64,000 bases of DNA from Neoroseomonas oryzicola (GCF_012163135.1 NZ_JAAVUP010000010.1:62001-126000); one strand, 5' to 3'. Shown: positions 17,808 to 26,940, counted from the stretch's first letter. Notes: generated by a model not told the origin, from the sequence alone. Program-made: numbers and translations.

Positions 17808-19064
17808 ATGACCAAGCCCATCGACGTCGAGACCTGCATCATCGGCGCCGGCCCGGTCGGCGCCACCCTCGCCGCCGCGCTCGCCGCGGGCGGCGTGCGG
17901 ACCGCCGTGGTCGACGCCGCCCCCCTGCCGCCCATGGAACTGCCGGCCTTCGACGGGCGCGCCTACGCCATCGCGCTGACCTCGAAACGGCTGCTGGCCG
18001 CCGCCGGCGTGTGGGACCGGCTGCCCGAGGAACCCTGCCCGATCCTCGCCATCCGCGTCGCGGACGGCCGGCCGGGCGAGCGCGCCTCCCGGCTGTCGCT
18101 GCATTTCGACCATGCCGAGGTGGGCGAGGACCCCTTCGGCTGGATGGTCGAGGCCCGCGCGCTGCGCGTCGCGCTCAACGCCCGCCTGCCCGCCCTGCCC
18201 GGCCTGTCGGTCTTCGCGCCCGCCCAGGCGACGGTCGAGCGGTCTGCCTTGGGCGCGATCATCCGCCTGTCATCCGGGCAGGAGATCCATGCGCGGCTGG
18301 TCGTCGGCGCCGAGGGCCGCAATTCGCCGCTGCGGCGCGAGGCCGGCATCCCCGCGACGCGGCTCGACTACCACTGCATGGGCATCGTCGGCGCCGTCGC
18401 GCATGAGAAGCCGCACCACAACGTCGCACTGGAGCAGTTCCTGCCCCACGGCCCCTTCGCCCAGCTGCCGATGCAGGGCATCCCCGGCCATCCGAACGTC
18501 AGCGCCATCGTCTGGACCGAGCGCACCGCCATCGCGAAGGCGGCGCTCGCCATGGACGATCCGGCTTATGGGCGGCAGATCGCCGCGCGGATGGGCGACC
18601 ACCTCGGCGCCGTCACGCCGATCGGGCGCCGCTGGTCCTATCCGCTCTCGGCCATGCATGCGGAACGCTACGTGGCCGAGCGCCTGGCCCTTGTCGGCGA
18701 TGCCGCGCACGGCATCCACCCGATCGCGGGCCAGGGCCTCAACCTCGGCTTCCGCGACGTCGCGGCGCTGGCGGAACTGGTGATCGAGGCGGTGAACGCC
18801 GGCGAGGATCCGGGCGCCGCCGCGCTGCTCGCGCGCTACCAGGCGGCGCGGCGGCCCGACGGGCTGCTGATGCTCGGCGCGACCCATGCGCTCGAACGGC
18901 TGTTCACCTCGCGCCTGCCGCCGGTGCGCCTCGCGCGGCGCCTCGGCATCGCGGCGGTGGACCGGATGCCGCGGCTGAAGCGCTTCTTCGCGCAGCGGGC
19001 GATGGGCTTCGGCAGCACGACGGGCGGGCTGCTCGGCGGGCAGACGCTGGCGGGCGCGGACTGA
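17808..19064 (+). CDS. UbiH/COQ6 family FAD-dependent hydroxylase
   Basis: A 418-residue flavoprotein monooxygenase. The N-terminal ADP-binding fold is CIIGAGPVGATLAAALAAGG. The middle DG-type region includes RLVVGAEGRNSPLR, and the second FAD motif is LVGDAAHGIHPIAGQGLNLGFRD, whose AHxxxPxxGQGxNxGxxD form marks the UbiH/UbiF/Coq6 ubiquinone hydroxylases. These add hydroxyl groups to the ubiquinone ring precursor. Which ring position is modified cannot be told from sequence. The gene is alone and divergent from glnK. A C-terminal basic helix (PRLKRFFAQRAMGF) may touch the membrane. Confidence 0.92.
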   Translation: MTKPIDVETCIIGAGPVGATLAAALAAGGVRTAVVDAAPLPPMELPAFDGRAYAIALTSKRLLAAAGVWDRLPEEPCPILAIRVADGRPGERASRLSLHFDHAEVGEDPFGWMVEARALRVALNARLPALPGLSVFAPAQATVERSALGAIIRLSSGQEIHARLVVGAEGRNSPLRREAGIPATRLDYHCMGIVGAVAHEKPHHNVALEQFLPHGPFAQLPMQGIPGHPNVSAIVWTERTAIAKAALAMDDPAYGRQIAARMGDHLGAVTPIGRRWSYPLSAMHAERYVAERLALVGDAAHGIHPIAGQGLNLGFRDVAALAELVIEAVNAGEDPGAAALLARYQAARRPDGLLMLGATHALERLFTSRLPPVRLARRLGIAAVDRMPRLKRFFAQRAMGFGSTTGGLLGGQTLAGAD

Positions 19065-19084
19065 CACGCCCGCGCCGCGCGGGC

Positions 19085-20056
19085 TCAGTCGAGCCGGATG
19101 TTCTGCCGCTCGATGATGCCCTTGAACAGGTCGCGCTGTTCCTGGAGGTAGCCCGCGAAAGCCGCCGGGCCGCGCGGCGCGGGCTCGACGAAGATGCTCT
19201 CGAAGCGGCCGCGCACGGTCGGGTCGGCCATGCCCGTCTCGACCTCCTGCGCCAAGCGGTCGGCGATCGGCGCGGGGGTGCCGGCGCGCGCCACCAGGCC
19301 CACCCAGGCGCCGGCGTCGAAGCCCTCGAAGCCCGGCGTGCGGGCGAAGGGCGCGATGTCGCGCGCGAGGCTCGTGCCGTCCTTCAGCGAGACGCCGAGC
19401 GCCTTCAGCGCGCCCTGCCGCACCAGCGGGTAGGTCGCGGCCATGGTCTCGATCGAGTAGTTGATCTGCCCGCCGATCAGCGCGGTCATCGACGGCGCGC
19501 TGCCGGCGAAGGGCACATGCAGCGCATCGATCCCGGCGCGGGCGTTGAACGCCTCGATGATCAGGTGCGCCGTCGCGGCGGTGCCCGAGGAGCCGAAGGA
19601 ATAATGCCCCGGGCGCGCCTTCATCAGCGCGACGAATTCCGCGACGGTGTTCGCCGGGAAGTCGGGCTTCACGACGAGCAGGTAGGGCGAGACGCCCCAC
19701 ATCGCGATCGGCGCCAGGTCGCGCGACGTGTCGTAGGGCAGGCGCTGCAGCAGCGGCGAGATGGTGAAGGGCCCCGAGGACCCGGCGAGCAGCGTGTATC
19801 CGTCGGGCGCGGATTTCGCGACGACGTCGGTGCCGATGGTCCCGCCCGCGCCGGCGCGGTTCTCGGGCACCACGGGCTGGCCGAGCTTTTCCTGCAGGCG
19901 CTGCGCGATGACGCGGCCGGCGAGGTCCGTCGCCTGGCCCGGCGGCCAGGGGATGACCATGCGGAGCGGACGGTTCGGCCACGGCGCCTGCGCCGCGGCG
20001 ATACCCGGCAGGCCAAGGGCGGTGAGCGCGAATGTCGCGCGGCGAGTGATGCGCAT
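19085..20056 (-). CDS. Bug-family substrate-binding protein (TctC-like)
   Basis: The 323-residue periplasmic binding protein starts MRITRRATFALTALGLPGIAAAQ, a secretion signal with paired arginines. The mature part begins with the family pattern WPNRPLRMVIPWPPGQATDLAGRV, where the loop contacts the carboxylate ligand. Later hallmarks are ENRAGAGGTIGTDVVAKSAPDGYTLL and ALHVPFAGSAPSMTALIGGQI. Such proteins deliver carboxylates to tripartite tricarboxylate transporters, but many are orphans, and no TctA/TctB genes are in the window. GGGAGAG about nine bases before the ATG at 20056 supports the start. The substrate is unknown. Confidence 0.93.
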   Translation of the reverse strand: MRITRRATFALTALGLPGIAAAQAPWPNRPLRMVIPWPPGQATDLAGRVIAQRLQEKLGQPVVPENRAGAGGTIGTDVVAKSAPDGYTLLAGSSGPFTISPLLQRLPYDTSRDLAPIAMWGVSPYLLVVKPDFPANTVAEFVALMKARPGHYSFGSSGTAATAHLIIEAFNARAGIDALHVPFAGSAPSMTALIGGQINYSIETMAATYPLVRQGALKALGVSLKDGTSLARDIAPFARTPGFEGFDAGAWVGLVARAGTPAPIADRLAQEVETGMADPTVRGRFESIFVEPAPRGPAAFAGYLQEQRDLFKGIIERQNIRLD

Positions 20057-20155
20057 GCCTGACGTCTCTCCCAAGTCAATGGGCGGGTTGGCCCGCTCCT
20101 GTGCCCGCTACAGCACGCCGCGCCCCGCGCCACAAGGGCGGGGCACGGCGCGGGT

Positions 20156-20629
20156 TCAGCGCGGCGGCATTTCCGAGATGATGAGCTGCGTCGGCACGCC
20201 GCGGCCGCGATCGTAATGACCGACCCAGATGTCGTACTGGCCCGACATCGGCTGGCGGAAGACCATGCCCGGATTGGTGCCGATGAAGTCGTCGTTGCAG
20301 ACCCACTGCCCGTTCGGGAGGTTGACCACCAGCGTCACGTCGAAGCGCGACTGCGCGGCGATGTAGAGGGGCAGCCCGCCGCCCGCCTGGTAGTTCAGCC
20401 GCACGTCGGGCGCCTGCGCGATGGACCCCACGCAGCCCGCGCCGCCGATGCGCTCGGCGGGGATGTTGCCGCCCGCGGTCACGTTCACCACGAAGGGGTC
20501 GGGGGCGAAGTTGAAGCGCAGGTTCGCCGTGCCGAAGGACGGCGGCATGTTGTAGTTCTGCGCGGCCACGCCGCCCGCGCCGATGGCCAGAAGTGCCGCG
20601 GCGCCGAGCAACATTCGTCTCGAAAACAT
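20156..20629 (-). CDS. Secreted protein with pre-peptidase C-terminal-like fold
   Basis: A 157-residue exported protein with signal MFSRRMLLGAAALLAIGAGGVAAQ. The mature part shows beta-rich segments ending RFDVTLVVNLPNGQWVCNDDFIG and GQYDIWVGHYDRG. This pattern (a D-x-T-L-x-V strand, a CNDD turn, then YDIWVG) resembles bacterial pre-peptidase C-terminal domains that stabilise or target secreted enzymes, but no enzyme is attached. Cys residues at about 67 and 114 could form a disulfide. GGAGG six bases before the ATG fixes the start. It follows the Bug protein on the same strand at 99 bp, likely independent. Confidence 0.6.
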   Translation of the reverse strand: MFSRRMLLGAAALLAIGAGGVAAQNYNMPPSFGTANLRFNFAPDPFVVNVTAGGNIPAERIGGAGCVGSIAQAPDVRLNYQAGGGLPLYIAAQSRFDVTLVVNLPNGQWVCNDDFIGTNPGMVFRQPMSGQYDIWVGHYDRGRGVPTQLIISEMPPR

Positions 20630-20835
20630 GTCCAGTCCTCCAATTTTTGGGCGGACGGGATCATTCCGCCGGTGGCCGGCGGCGGCAAGTGGATTCCGCG
20701 TGACCGGAGCGTCATCCGGCCCGCATGCCGGCTTTTGCCTGAGGGCTGCAGCGCGCGCGCCACAAGGGGCCGCCGGGGCATGTTCCGATCACGCAGCGCC
20801 GGGGTCGCGCCGCGCGGGGCGGAAGCGGCCGAGGG

Positions 20836-22362
20836 CTACGCGCGCGCCACCAGGCGCGGATGCGGCCCGTCCTCGAGCACCAGGCCAGCGAGCACCGCGT
20901 CGCGCACCCGCGCGCGCACGACCTTGCCCTGTGCGTTGCGCGGCAGTTCCGGCAGCGCGATCCAGGCCCGCGGCCGCTTGTGGCGCGCGAGCGAGGCGAC
21001 GCGCCCCTCCACCTCCGCCTCCCAGCCCGGCGCAGGGGCTTCGGCGACGCCGACGATCACCTCGCCCCAATAGTCCGACGGGATGCCGAGCACGCAGATC
21101 GCCCGCCCACCCGCCGCGCCGTCGAGCACGGATTCGATCTCGCCGGGATGCACGCGGTAGCCGCCGGTCTTCATCACATCCGCCGCGCGGCCCGACAGGC
21201 GCAGCCGGCCGCGCGCATCGATGGCGCCGAGGTCGCCGGTGCGATGCCAGGCGCCGGGCGGGCGCGCCGCGAAGCCCGCCGCCGTGATGGTGCCGGCATT
21301 CATGTGCCGCCCGCGCAGCCAGATCTCCCCGGCCTCGCCCGGCGGCAGCGCCGCGCCGTCCTCGCCGCGGATGTCGATCTCGACGCCCGGCGCCGGCCAG
21401 CCGAGGCAGGCGCCGAGGCCCGCATCGGGAGCGGCCATCACCTCCGCGACCTCGGGCGGTTCGAGCACGGTGATGGGGTTGAAGCATTCGCTCATGCCGT
21501 AGGTGATGCGCACCACCGGGCCGAAGGCCTCGGCCGCGCGGCGCCACAGCTCCCGCGACAGCGTCGAGGTGCCGGTGAAGATGCAGCGCACGCCCTCGAA
21601 GCGCCGCCCGGGGAACAGCGAGAGGATCTTCGCGAGCACCGTCGGCGGGGCGAAGATCGCGGACGGCCCGGCTTCGAGCACCGGCAGCACGGCCTCGGCC
21701 TTCACGCCGTCCTGCAGCACCACCTCCGCGCCCTGCTCCAGCCAGGCGGCGCTGATCAGGGAGGCGCCGTGCACGAAGGGCGTCATCAGCAGCACGCGGT
21801 CGCCGCGGCCGGGCGTGAAGGGCAGCACCGCCCGCTGCAGCAGGTGCGCCGTCCAGCGCCCGCCATGGGTGTGCACGATGCCCTTGGGCCGGCCCGTGGT
21901 GCCCGAGGTGAACAGGATCCGCCCCCAGGCCTCGGCCGGCACCGCGGGCAGCCGCGCCGCCGGGGGTTCCGGCGCGATCTCCTCGATCGCCCAGGGCTCG
22001 AGGCCGAGCGCTGCGAGCCGCGCGCCCTGCGCCGCCGGGGCCATGACGCAGCGGAAGCCCGCGAGTTCGGCGAACCAGCCGATCTCCGCATCCGTCGAAT
22101 GGGCGTTCACCACCACCTCGCAGGCGCCCGAGATCGTGACGCCCGCGCTGACCCAGGGCGCGTCGACGCCGTTCGGCACAAGTGTGGCGACCGGCGCGCC
22201 GGGGGCGACGCCCGCCGCCTGCAGCCGCCGCGCCAGCGCATGCGCGCGCGCCGACAGCGTCGCGAAATCCATCGTGGCCGCGCCGTCGGTGACCGCGACA
22301 CGGTCCGCGAAGCGCGAAGACAAGGTGAGAAGGTCGTTCGACCAGGCAATTCCATCCCGCAT
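20836..22362 (-). CDS. AMP-dependent acyl-CoA synthetase/ligase
   Basis: A 508-residue member of the adenylate-forming ligases that activate a carboxylate with ATP and transfer it to CoA. The P-loop-like motif is ILFTSGTTGRPKGIVHTHGG. The A5 motif is ITYGMSECFNP, A7 is WHRTGDLGAIDARGRLRLSGR, and the catalytic lysine motif is LPRNAQGKVVRARV near the end. The substrate is not evident; the short N-terminal domain suits medium-chain or aromatic acids. It is cytosolic. Transcription is divergent from an epoxide-hydrolase-like gene with about 100 bp between, so they may share regulation. The ATG at 22362 lacks a strong ribosome binding site. Confidence 0.92.
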   Translation of the reverse strand: MRDGIAWSNDLLTLSSRFADRVAVTDGAATMDFATLSARAHALARRLQAAGVAPGAPVATLVPNGVDAPWVSAGVTISGACEVVVNAHSTDAEIGWFAELAGFRCVMAPAAQGARLAALGLEPWAIEEIAPEPPAARLPAVPAEAWGRILFTSGTTGRPKGIVHTHGGRWTAHLLQRAVLPFTPGRGDRVLLMTPFVHGASLISAAWLEQGAEVVLQDGVKAEAVLPVLEAGPSAIFAPPTVLAKILSLFPGRRFEGVRCIFTGTSTLSRELWRRAAEAFGPVVRITYGMSECFNPITVLEPPEVAEVMAAPDAGLGACLGWPAPGVEIDIRGEDGAALPPGEAGEIWLRGRHMNAGTITAAGFAARPPGAWHRTGDLGAIDARGRLRLSGRAADVMKTGGYRVHPGEIESVLDGAAGGRAICVLGIPSDYWGEVIVGVAEAPAPGWEAEVEGRVASLARHKRPRAWIALPELPRNAQGKVVRARVRDAVLAGLVLEDGPHPRLVARA

Positions 22363-22464
22363 GGCGCGGAGGTTCGTCGCCGCGGCGCGGCGCGTCAAAC
22401 CGCGGGGGGCTTGATCGCCGCGCGCAAGGCGGGCGGGATGCGTGCAACACCCGGAGGAACGACC

Positions 22465-23574
22465 ATGGACCCGCTGCGCCACCCGACCCTGCCCGAGGGC
22501 ATCCGCAGCCGCTTCGTCGAGGACATCAACGGCCTGACGATGCACCTGCTCGAGGCCGGCGAGGCCGGGCGCCCGGCGCTGCTGCTGCTGCACGGCTTCC
22601 CCGAGCTCGCCTATTCCTGGCGCAAGGTGATGCTGCCGCTCGCGGAGATGGGCTTCCACGTCATCGCCCCGGACCAGCGCGGCTATGGCCGCACCACCGG
22701 CTGGGACGATTCCTACGACGCGGACCTCCGGCCCTTCGCGATGCTGAACCTGATCCGCGACCAGCTGGCGCTGCTCGGCGCGCTCGGCATCGAGCATGTC
22801 CATGCCGTGATCGGGCACGATTTCGGATCGCCGGTCGCGGCGCATTGCGCGCTGGTGCGCCCCGACGTCTTCCGCCGCGTCGCGCTGATGAGCGCGCCGC
22901 ATGCCGGCGCGCCGCGCATCGGGGACCATCGCTCGGCCGCGGTCACGCGGGTGTCGCCGGCGCTCGCCGCGCTGCCGCGCCCGCGCAAGCACTACCACTG
23001 GCACTATGCGCAGCGCGGCGCGAACGGAGAGCTGATGGCCTGCCCGCAGGGCCTGCACGCCTTCTTCCGTGCCTACTACCACCACAAGTCGGGCGACTGG
23101 GCCGGCAACGACGTCCATCCGCTGAAGGGCTGGACCGCCGAGGAACTCGCGAAGCTGCCGACCTACTACGTGATGGACCTGGCGGAGACGATGCCCGAGA
23201 CGGTCGCGCACGAGATGCCCTCGCCCGCGCAGATCGCCGCCTGCGCCTGGATGACCGAGGCGGAGATGGCGGTCTACGCGCAGGAATACGGCCGCAGCGG
23301 CTTCCAGGGCGGGCTCAACTGGTACCGCACGCGCTTCACCGGCACGAACATGGAAATGGAGGCCTTCGCCGGCCGGCGCATTGACGTGCCCGCCACCTTC
23401 ATCGGCGGCGCGCGCGACTGGGGCATCCACCAGGGACCCGGCGCGCTCGAGGCGATGGCGACCACCGCGACCTCGGACTGGCGCGGCACGCATCTGGTGC
23501 CCGGCGCCGGCCATTGGGTGCAGCAGGAGAAGCCGGAGGAGACCGTGGCCTTGCTGCGCGACTTCCTGCGCTGA
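22465..23574 (+). CDS. Alpha/beta hydrolase, epoxide hydrolase-like
   Basis: The 369-residue enzyme has the oxyanion motif LLLLHGFPELAYSWRKV, the nucleophile elbow VIGHDFGSPVAAH with Asp119, and the late histidine in VPGAGHWVQQEKPEE. An aspartate nucleophile and the HGFP motif are the marks of epoxide hydrolases and haloalkane dehalogenases; two cap-domain tyrosines are plausible in YYHHKSGDW and LPTYYVMDL. It would hydrolyse an epoxide to a diol. GGAGGA seven bases before the ATG at 22465 fixes the start. No signal peptide. The divergent acyl-CoA ligase suggests a role in catabolism of an epoxidised or aromatic acid. Confidence 0.85.
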   Translation: MDPLRHPTLPEGIRSRFVEDINGLTMHLLEAGEAGRPALLLLHGFPELAYSWRKVMLPLAEMGFHVIAPDQRGYGRTTGWDDSYDADLRPFAMLNLIRDQLALLGALGIEHVHAVIGHDFGSPVAAHCALVRPDVFRRVALMSAPHAGAPRIGDHRSAAVTRVSPALAALPRPRKHYHWHYAQRGANGELMACPQGLHAFFRAYYHHKSGDWAGNDVHPLKGWTAEELAKLPTYYVMDLAETMPETVAHEMPSPAQIAACAWMTEAEMAVYAQEYGRSGFQGGLNWYRTRFTGTNMEMEAFAGRRIDVPATFIGGARDWGIHQGPGALEAMATTATSDWRGTHLVPGAGHWVQQEKPEETVALLRDFLR

Positions 23575-24216
23575 GCCGAGGAGCCACGGCGCGACACACG
23601 CATGACGCGAATCGCCCAGGGACTCTGTTTCCGATACGCGAATCACGTGATTCGTGAGGTCGCGTCAGTATTTGTTTTGAGAATTCTCGCGGAAGATTGA
23701 CCGTTTTGAGAGGGGCGCGGCTTCTGAATCCTTAAGTAACGCGCGGCAATCCGTGATTGATATCGGGTCGCAGAATCGCAACGCGACCGTGACCAAACCC
23801 GCCGCCCCACCCTTCGCCGCATACGCTCCCGCCGCCTCCGCGCGGCGGGCGCGGCGCGTCCTGCGCCGGCTGCGGGCCGGACGGTCGCTGGCGATCTTCT
23901 CGGCACCGGCGCCTCTGCCCGCGATGGCCGAACCCGCCGAGACGGAGCGCGAGGGCCTCGCCCTCCCTTCGGCCTCCCCGGCCGGCGGGCGCGCGGCACC
24001 GCGCGCGGCGCGCCACGCCGCCGCTGCCGCGCCGCCGGTCCGGACCCGCAGCCGCACCCGCCGCCGTCGACGACGACCGGCGCCGGCGCATCCGCGCCCG
24101 GCGCCCCAATCCATCCCGACCTGATCCGGCGTCATCCCCGCCACGGCCTCCGTGAGCGCGCGGGCGGCGTCATGCCCAAACCCACGCCCTGACGGGCGAC
24201 GCGATTGGATGAACCC
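23575..24216. other. AT-richer regulatory gap upstream of the second RTX-Hint gene
   Basis: About 640 bases. The first 190 are strikingly less GC-rich than anything nearby and contain the 16-bp palindrome at 23639-23654, a second copy of its left half (ACGCGAATC at 23605-23613 and 23636-23644, 31 bp apart), and the direct repeat GTTTTGAGA at 23674 and 23703. From 23753 a plus-strand frame stays open to 24124 (123 codons, Ala/Pro/Arg-rich). It is doubtful as a gene but occupies the leader of the RTX-Hint gene. Confidence 0.5.
23639..23654. promoter_or_regulatory. Perfect 16-bp palindrome CGAATCACGTGATTCG
   Basis: The sequence is its own reverse complement with no spacer, as expected for a dimeric regulator site. 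It is centred on CACGTG, lies in a local AT-rich island about 570 bp before the RTX-Hint start and 65 bp after the epoxide hydrolase stop. The regulator is unknown. Confidence 0.5.
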
Positions 24217-26019
24217 ATGTCCTGGTCCGCAGGCGGCCCCAGCAACGGCAACGACACCTTCACCGGCGGCCCCAACGGCGATTCGCCGGCCGGTGCGCAG
24301 AACGGCAACGACAGCCTCGTCGGCAACGGCGGCAATGACTCCCTGCGCGGCGAGGGCAACAACGACACCATCCGCGGCGGCGAGGGCAACGACACGCTGC
24401 TCGGCGGCAACGGCAGCGACTGGCTGTTCGGCGATGCCGGCAACGACCGGCTGCTCGGCGACGGCCAGGGCGGCGACGGGTCCGAGGCCGACACCATGGA
24501 CGGCGGCACCGGCAACGACACCATCATCGCCGTCGACGGCAACGACAGCGTGCTCGGCGGCGACGGCAACGACAGCCTGGTGCTCGCCGGCGGCAACGAC
24601 ACCGGCCTTGGCGGCGCGGGCAACGACACGATCGATGCCGGCAGCGGCAACGACATCCTCGACGGCGGCGCCGACAACGACCGGCTGATCGGCGGGTCGG
24701 GCAACGACAGCCTCTTCGGCGGCGCGGGCGCGGATTCCCTCGACGGCGGTTCGGGCGACGACACGCTGCAGGGCGGCGCCGGCGCCGACACCTTCGTCGA
24801 TTCCGGCGGCGTCGACGAACTCTCCTACGCCTCGGACACGGTCGGCGTGACCGTGAACATGCAGCTCGGCACGGCGAGCGGCGGCGACGCCCAGGGCGAC
24901 GTCTTCGCCGGCAACACCTTCGAGAACCTGCGCGGCGGGTCGGGCAACGACTTCCTCACCGGCAGCACGCACTACGACAACATCATCTATGGCGAGGGCG
25001 GCAACGACACCATCGTCACCAACCTCGGCGACACCGCCTATGGCGGCGCGGGCGACGACAGCATCTACGGCTCGCCCGAATCCGGCAGCGGCAACGAGGA
25101 CGTGCTGTTCGGCGACGACGGCAACGACATCATCGTCGCGCGCGGCGGCACCGACACCGTCTTCGGCGGCGCCGGCGACGACACCGTCATCGCCGGCAAC
25201 GGCGACGGCATCGACAGCCTCGACGGCGGCAGCGGCAACGACACGCTGCTGCTGCGCAACTGGGCCGGGCCGAACATCAACACCGACGACATCGCGAGCG
25301 GCACCTACGGCAACTGGACCGTGAGCGGCGCCACCGGCACCGACGCCCTGCGCACCTTCACCTACAGCGACGGCACCGTCCTGCGCGTCCGCGACTTCGA
25401 GGCCATCGTCTGCTTCACCGAGGGCACGCTGATCACGACGCCGCGCGGCGAGGTCCCGGTCGAGGCGCTGCGCGCCGGCGACCAGGTGCTGACCCTGCAT
25501 GACGGCCCCGTGATCCGGCCGCTCGTCTGGACCGGGCGCACCAGCGTCGACGTCGCGCGCCATCCCGATCGCGTGAAGGTCGCCCCCGTGCGCATCACCG
25601 CCGGCGCGCTCGGGGACGGCGTGCCGTTCCGCGACCTCGTGGTCTCGCCCGACCACGGCATCCTGCTCGACGGCCACCTGGTGCCCGCCGGGCTGCTGGT
25701 GAACGGCACCACCATCCTGCGCGAGACCTGGCATCGCCGCGTGACCTACTACCACCTCGAGATCGAGGGCCACGGCCTGCTGGTCAGCGAGGGCGCGGTC
25801 ACCGAGACCTACCTCGACGACGGCAACCGGCACCTGTTCGACAATGCCGCGCTCGCCACCGTCGCGGTCGACTTCGCGGCCTATCGCGGCAATGGCCGCT
25901 ATGCCGCGGCCGCCTGCGCGCCGCTGCTCGCCGAGGGCGACCTGCCGCTCACGGCGATCCGCGCACGCCTCGCCGGACGCGCCGCCGCGGCGGGCCCCCG
26001 CCGAAGCGCGCGCGGCTGA
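24217..26019 (+). CDS. RTX calcium-binding repeat protein with C-terminal Hint module
   Basis: The 600-residue product begins MSWSAGGPSNGNDTFTGGPN, has no signal peptide, and contains long runs of RTX nonapeptides (GGEGNDTLLGGNGSDWL and similar) between about residues 10 and 345. They are interrupted near 205-235 by a non-repeat segment (VDELSYASDTVGVTVNMQLG). The Hint_2 module starts at Cys399 (CFTEGTLITTPRGEVPVEAL) with the histidine in VVSPDHGI and YYHLEIEGHGLL. It parallels the protein at 5227-7020, but its Hint sequence is more diverged (TLHDGPVIRPLVWTGRTS). The ATG at 24217 is preferred to a TTG at 24205. Type I export and Hint self-processing are inferred. Confidence 0.9.
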   Translation: MSWSAGGPSNGNDTFTGGPNGDSPAGAQNGNDSLVGNGGNDSLRGEGNNDTIRGGEGNDTLLGGNGSDWLFGDAGNDRLLGDGQGGDGSEADTMDGGTGNDTIIAVDGNDSVLGGDGNDSLVLAGGNDTGLGGAGNDTIDAGSGNDILDGGADNDRLIGGSGNDSLFGGAGADSLDGGSGDDTLQGGAGADTFVDSGGVDELSYASDTVGVTVNMQLGTASGGDAQGDVFAGNTFENLRGGSGNDFLTGSTHYDNIIYGEGGNDTIVTNLGDTAYGGAGDDSIYGSPESGSGNEDVLFGDDGNDIIVARGGTDTVFGGAGDDTVIAGNGDGIDSLDGGSGNDTLLLRNWAGPNINTDDIASGTYGNWTVSGATGTDALRTFTYSDGTVLRVRDFEAIVCFTEGTLITTPRGEVPVEALRAGDQVLTLHDGPVIRPLVWTGRTSVDVARHPDRVKVAPVRITAGALGDGVPFRDLVVSPDHGILLDGHLVPAGLLVNGTTILRETWHRRVTYYHLEIEGHGLLVSEGAVTETYLDDGNRHLFDNAALATVAVDFAAYRGNGRYAAAACAPLLAEGDLPLTAIRARLAGRAAAAGPRRSARG

Positions 26020-26190
26020 ACCGTGGACGGGGGGGCGGGGGCCATGGACCCGACGCAGGGGCCGCGCCGGCGCGACGGCCAGGGACCGGACGGGCGGCGG
26101 GACACCACCCGCGCCCGCCCCGACCCGCGCGACGCCCGCGCCTGGGCGACGCATCCGGTGTATGTTTCGCCGCGCGGGGGGCCGGTGCGG

Positions 26191-26742
26191 ATGCCGGCCG
26201 CCCCGTCCCGCAACCGCTCCGAGACCTCCGTGCCGCTCGAGAATCTGACGACGCTCGCGAATCCCGTCCGCCACGAGGCCAACAACCTCCTGGCCGCGAT
26301 CTCGGGCACGGTCGACATCCTGCTCCGCACCGCGGCGACGGATCGCGACCGGGCGCGGGCGTCCCGCCTGCGCGAGGCGACCGACCGGCTCGAGGCGCTG
26401 CTGAAGGCCTACCTTTCCCTCGCCGCGCCGCCGGCGGGCGAGGACGGGATCGACGGCGCGCAGATGCTCCAGCTCATGCGCCCGCTGCTGGTGCTGACGA
26501 TCGGGCCCGGCCGGTTGGTCGAGATCGAGGCCGCGCCCGGCCTGCCGCGCCTGTCGGTCTCGCCGACGATGCTGCAGGCGAGCCTGCTGCGCCTGGCGCG
26601 CGAGGCCGCGGCCGCGGCGCCCGCCGGCGCGATCCTGCGCGTCACGCTCACCCGCGCGGAGGACGGCGTCGCCCTCTCGGTCGCATCCGATCCGGAAGGC
26701 GCGGGGCCGGCGCCGCTGCTGCTGCACCCGTCCGGGGGATGA
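26191..26742 (+). CDS. Histidine-kinase-like small protein (DHp-type His box)
   Basis: From ATG 26191 this is 183 residues; in-frame GTG 26023 and ATG 26044 would add a low-complexity Arg/Pro-rich extension. VRHEANNLLAAISGTVDILL holds His28 in an HE-x-NN context, like the phospho-accepting helix of hybrid kinases and of ChpT-like phosphotransferases. A second helix follows (RASRLREATDRLEALLKAYL). The rest has the outline of a degenerate ATPase domain, without the G-box glycines needed to bind ATP. It may be a histidine phosphotransferase or a scaffold. It lies downstream of the RTX-Hint gene on the same strand with a 171-bp gap. Function is inferred only. Confidence 0.6.
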   Translation: MPAAPSRNRSETSVPLENLTTLANPVRHEANNLLAAISGTVDILLRTAATDRDRARASRLREATDRLEALLKAYLSLAAPPAGEDGIDGAQMLQLMRPLLVLTIGPGRLVEIEAAPGLPRLSVSPTMLQASLLRLAREAAAAAPAGAILRVTLTRAEDGVALSVASDPEGAGPAPLLLHPSGG

Positions 26743-26763
26743 CCCCCGGACCGGCGCCGCGGC

Positions 26764-26940
26764 TCAGGTGCGGATGCCGAGCAGCGTGTAGGCCGGGCAG
26801 AAGCGCGTCACGCCGGTCGCGAGCGGCACCAGGCCGACCAGGCCCCACCAGCCGAGCGGACCGAACACCCCGGCCGCGAGGATCGCGAGCCCCGCCACGA
26901 TGCGGAGCACCCGGTCGACACTGCCCACGTTGCAACTCAT
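26764..26940 (-). CDS. DUF2892 small inner-membrane protein (YgaP membrane-domain type)
   Basis: A 58-residue protein, MSCNVGSVDRVLRIVAGLAI at the start, with two membrane helices (residues 11-28 and 31-46) and the ending TRFCPAYTLLGIRT. NVGxxDRxxRIxxGxxL and CPxYxxLGI(R/N)T are the signatures of DUF2892, the membrane part of the rhodanese YgaP. Family members are tied to sulfur transfer or thiocyanate export. No rhodanese domain is fused here. GAAGGA precedes the ATG at 26940. It follows a Crp/Fnr regulator on the same strand, the usual partnership for this family. Confidence 0.85.
   Translation of the reverse strand: MSCNVGSVDRVLRIVAGLAILAAGVFGPLGWWGLVGLVPLATGVTRFCPAYTLLGIRT

Noticed and set aside
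24290..24780. Repeated AACGACAC-type units suggesting an array
   Set aside because: In-frame RTX repeats of a single coding sequence.
23665..26727. Open reading frame of about 1020 codons on the minus strand, opposite the second RTX-Hint gene
   Set aside because: The repeat DNA of the RTX gene leaves several frames open; the plus strand carries clear RTX and Hint motifs.
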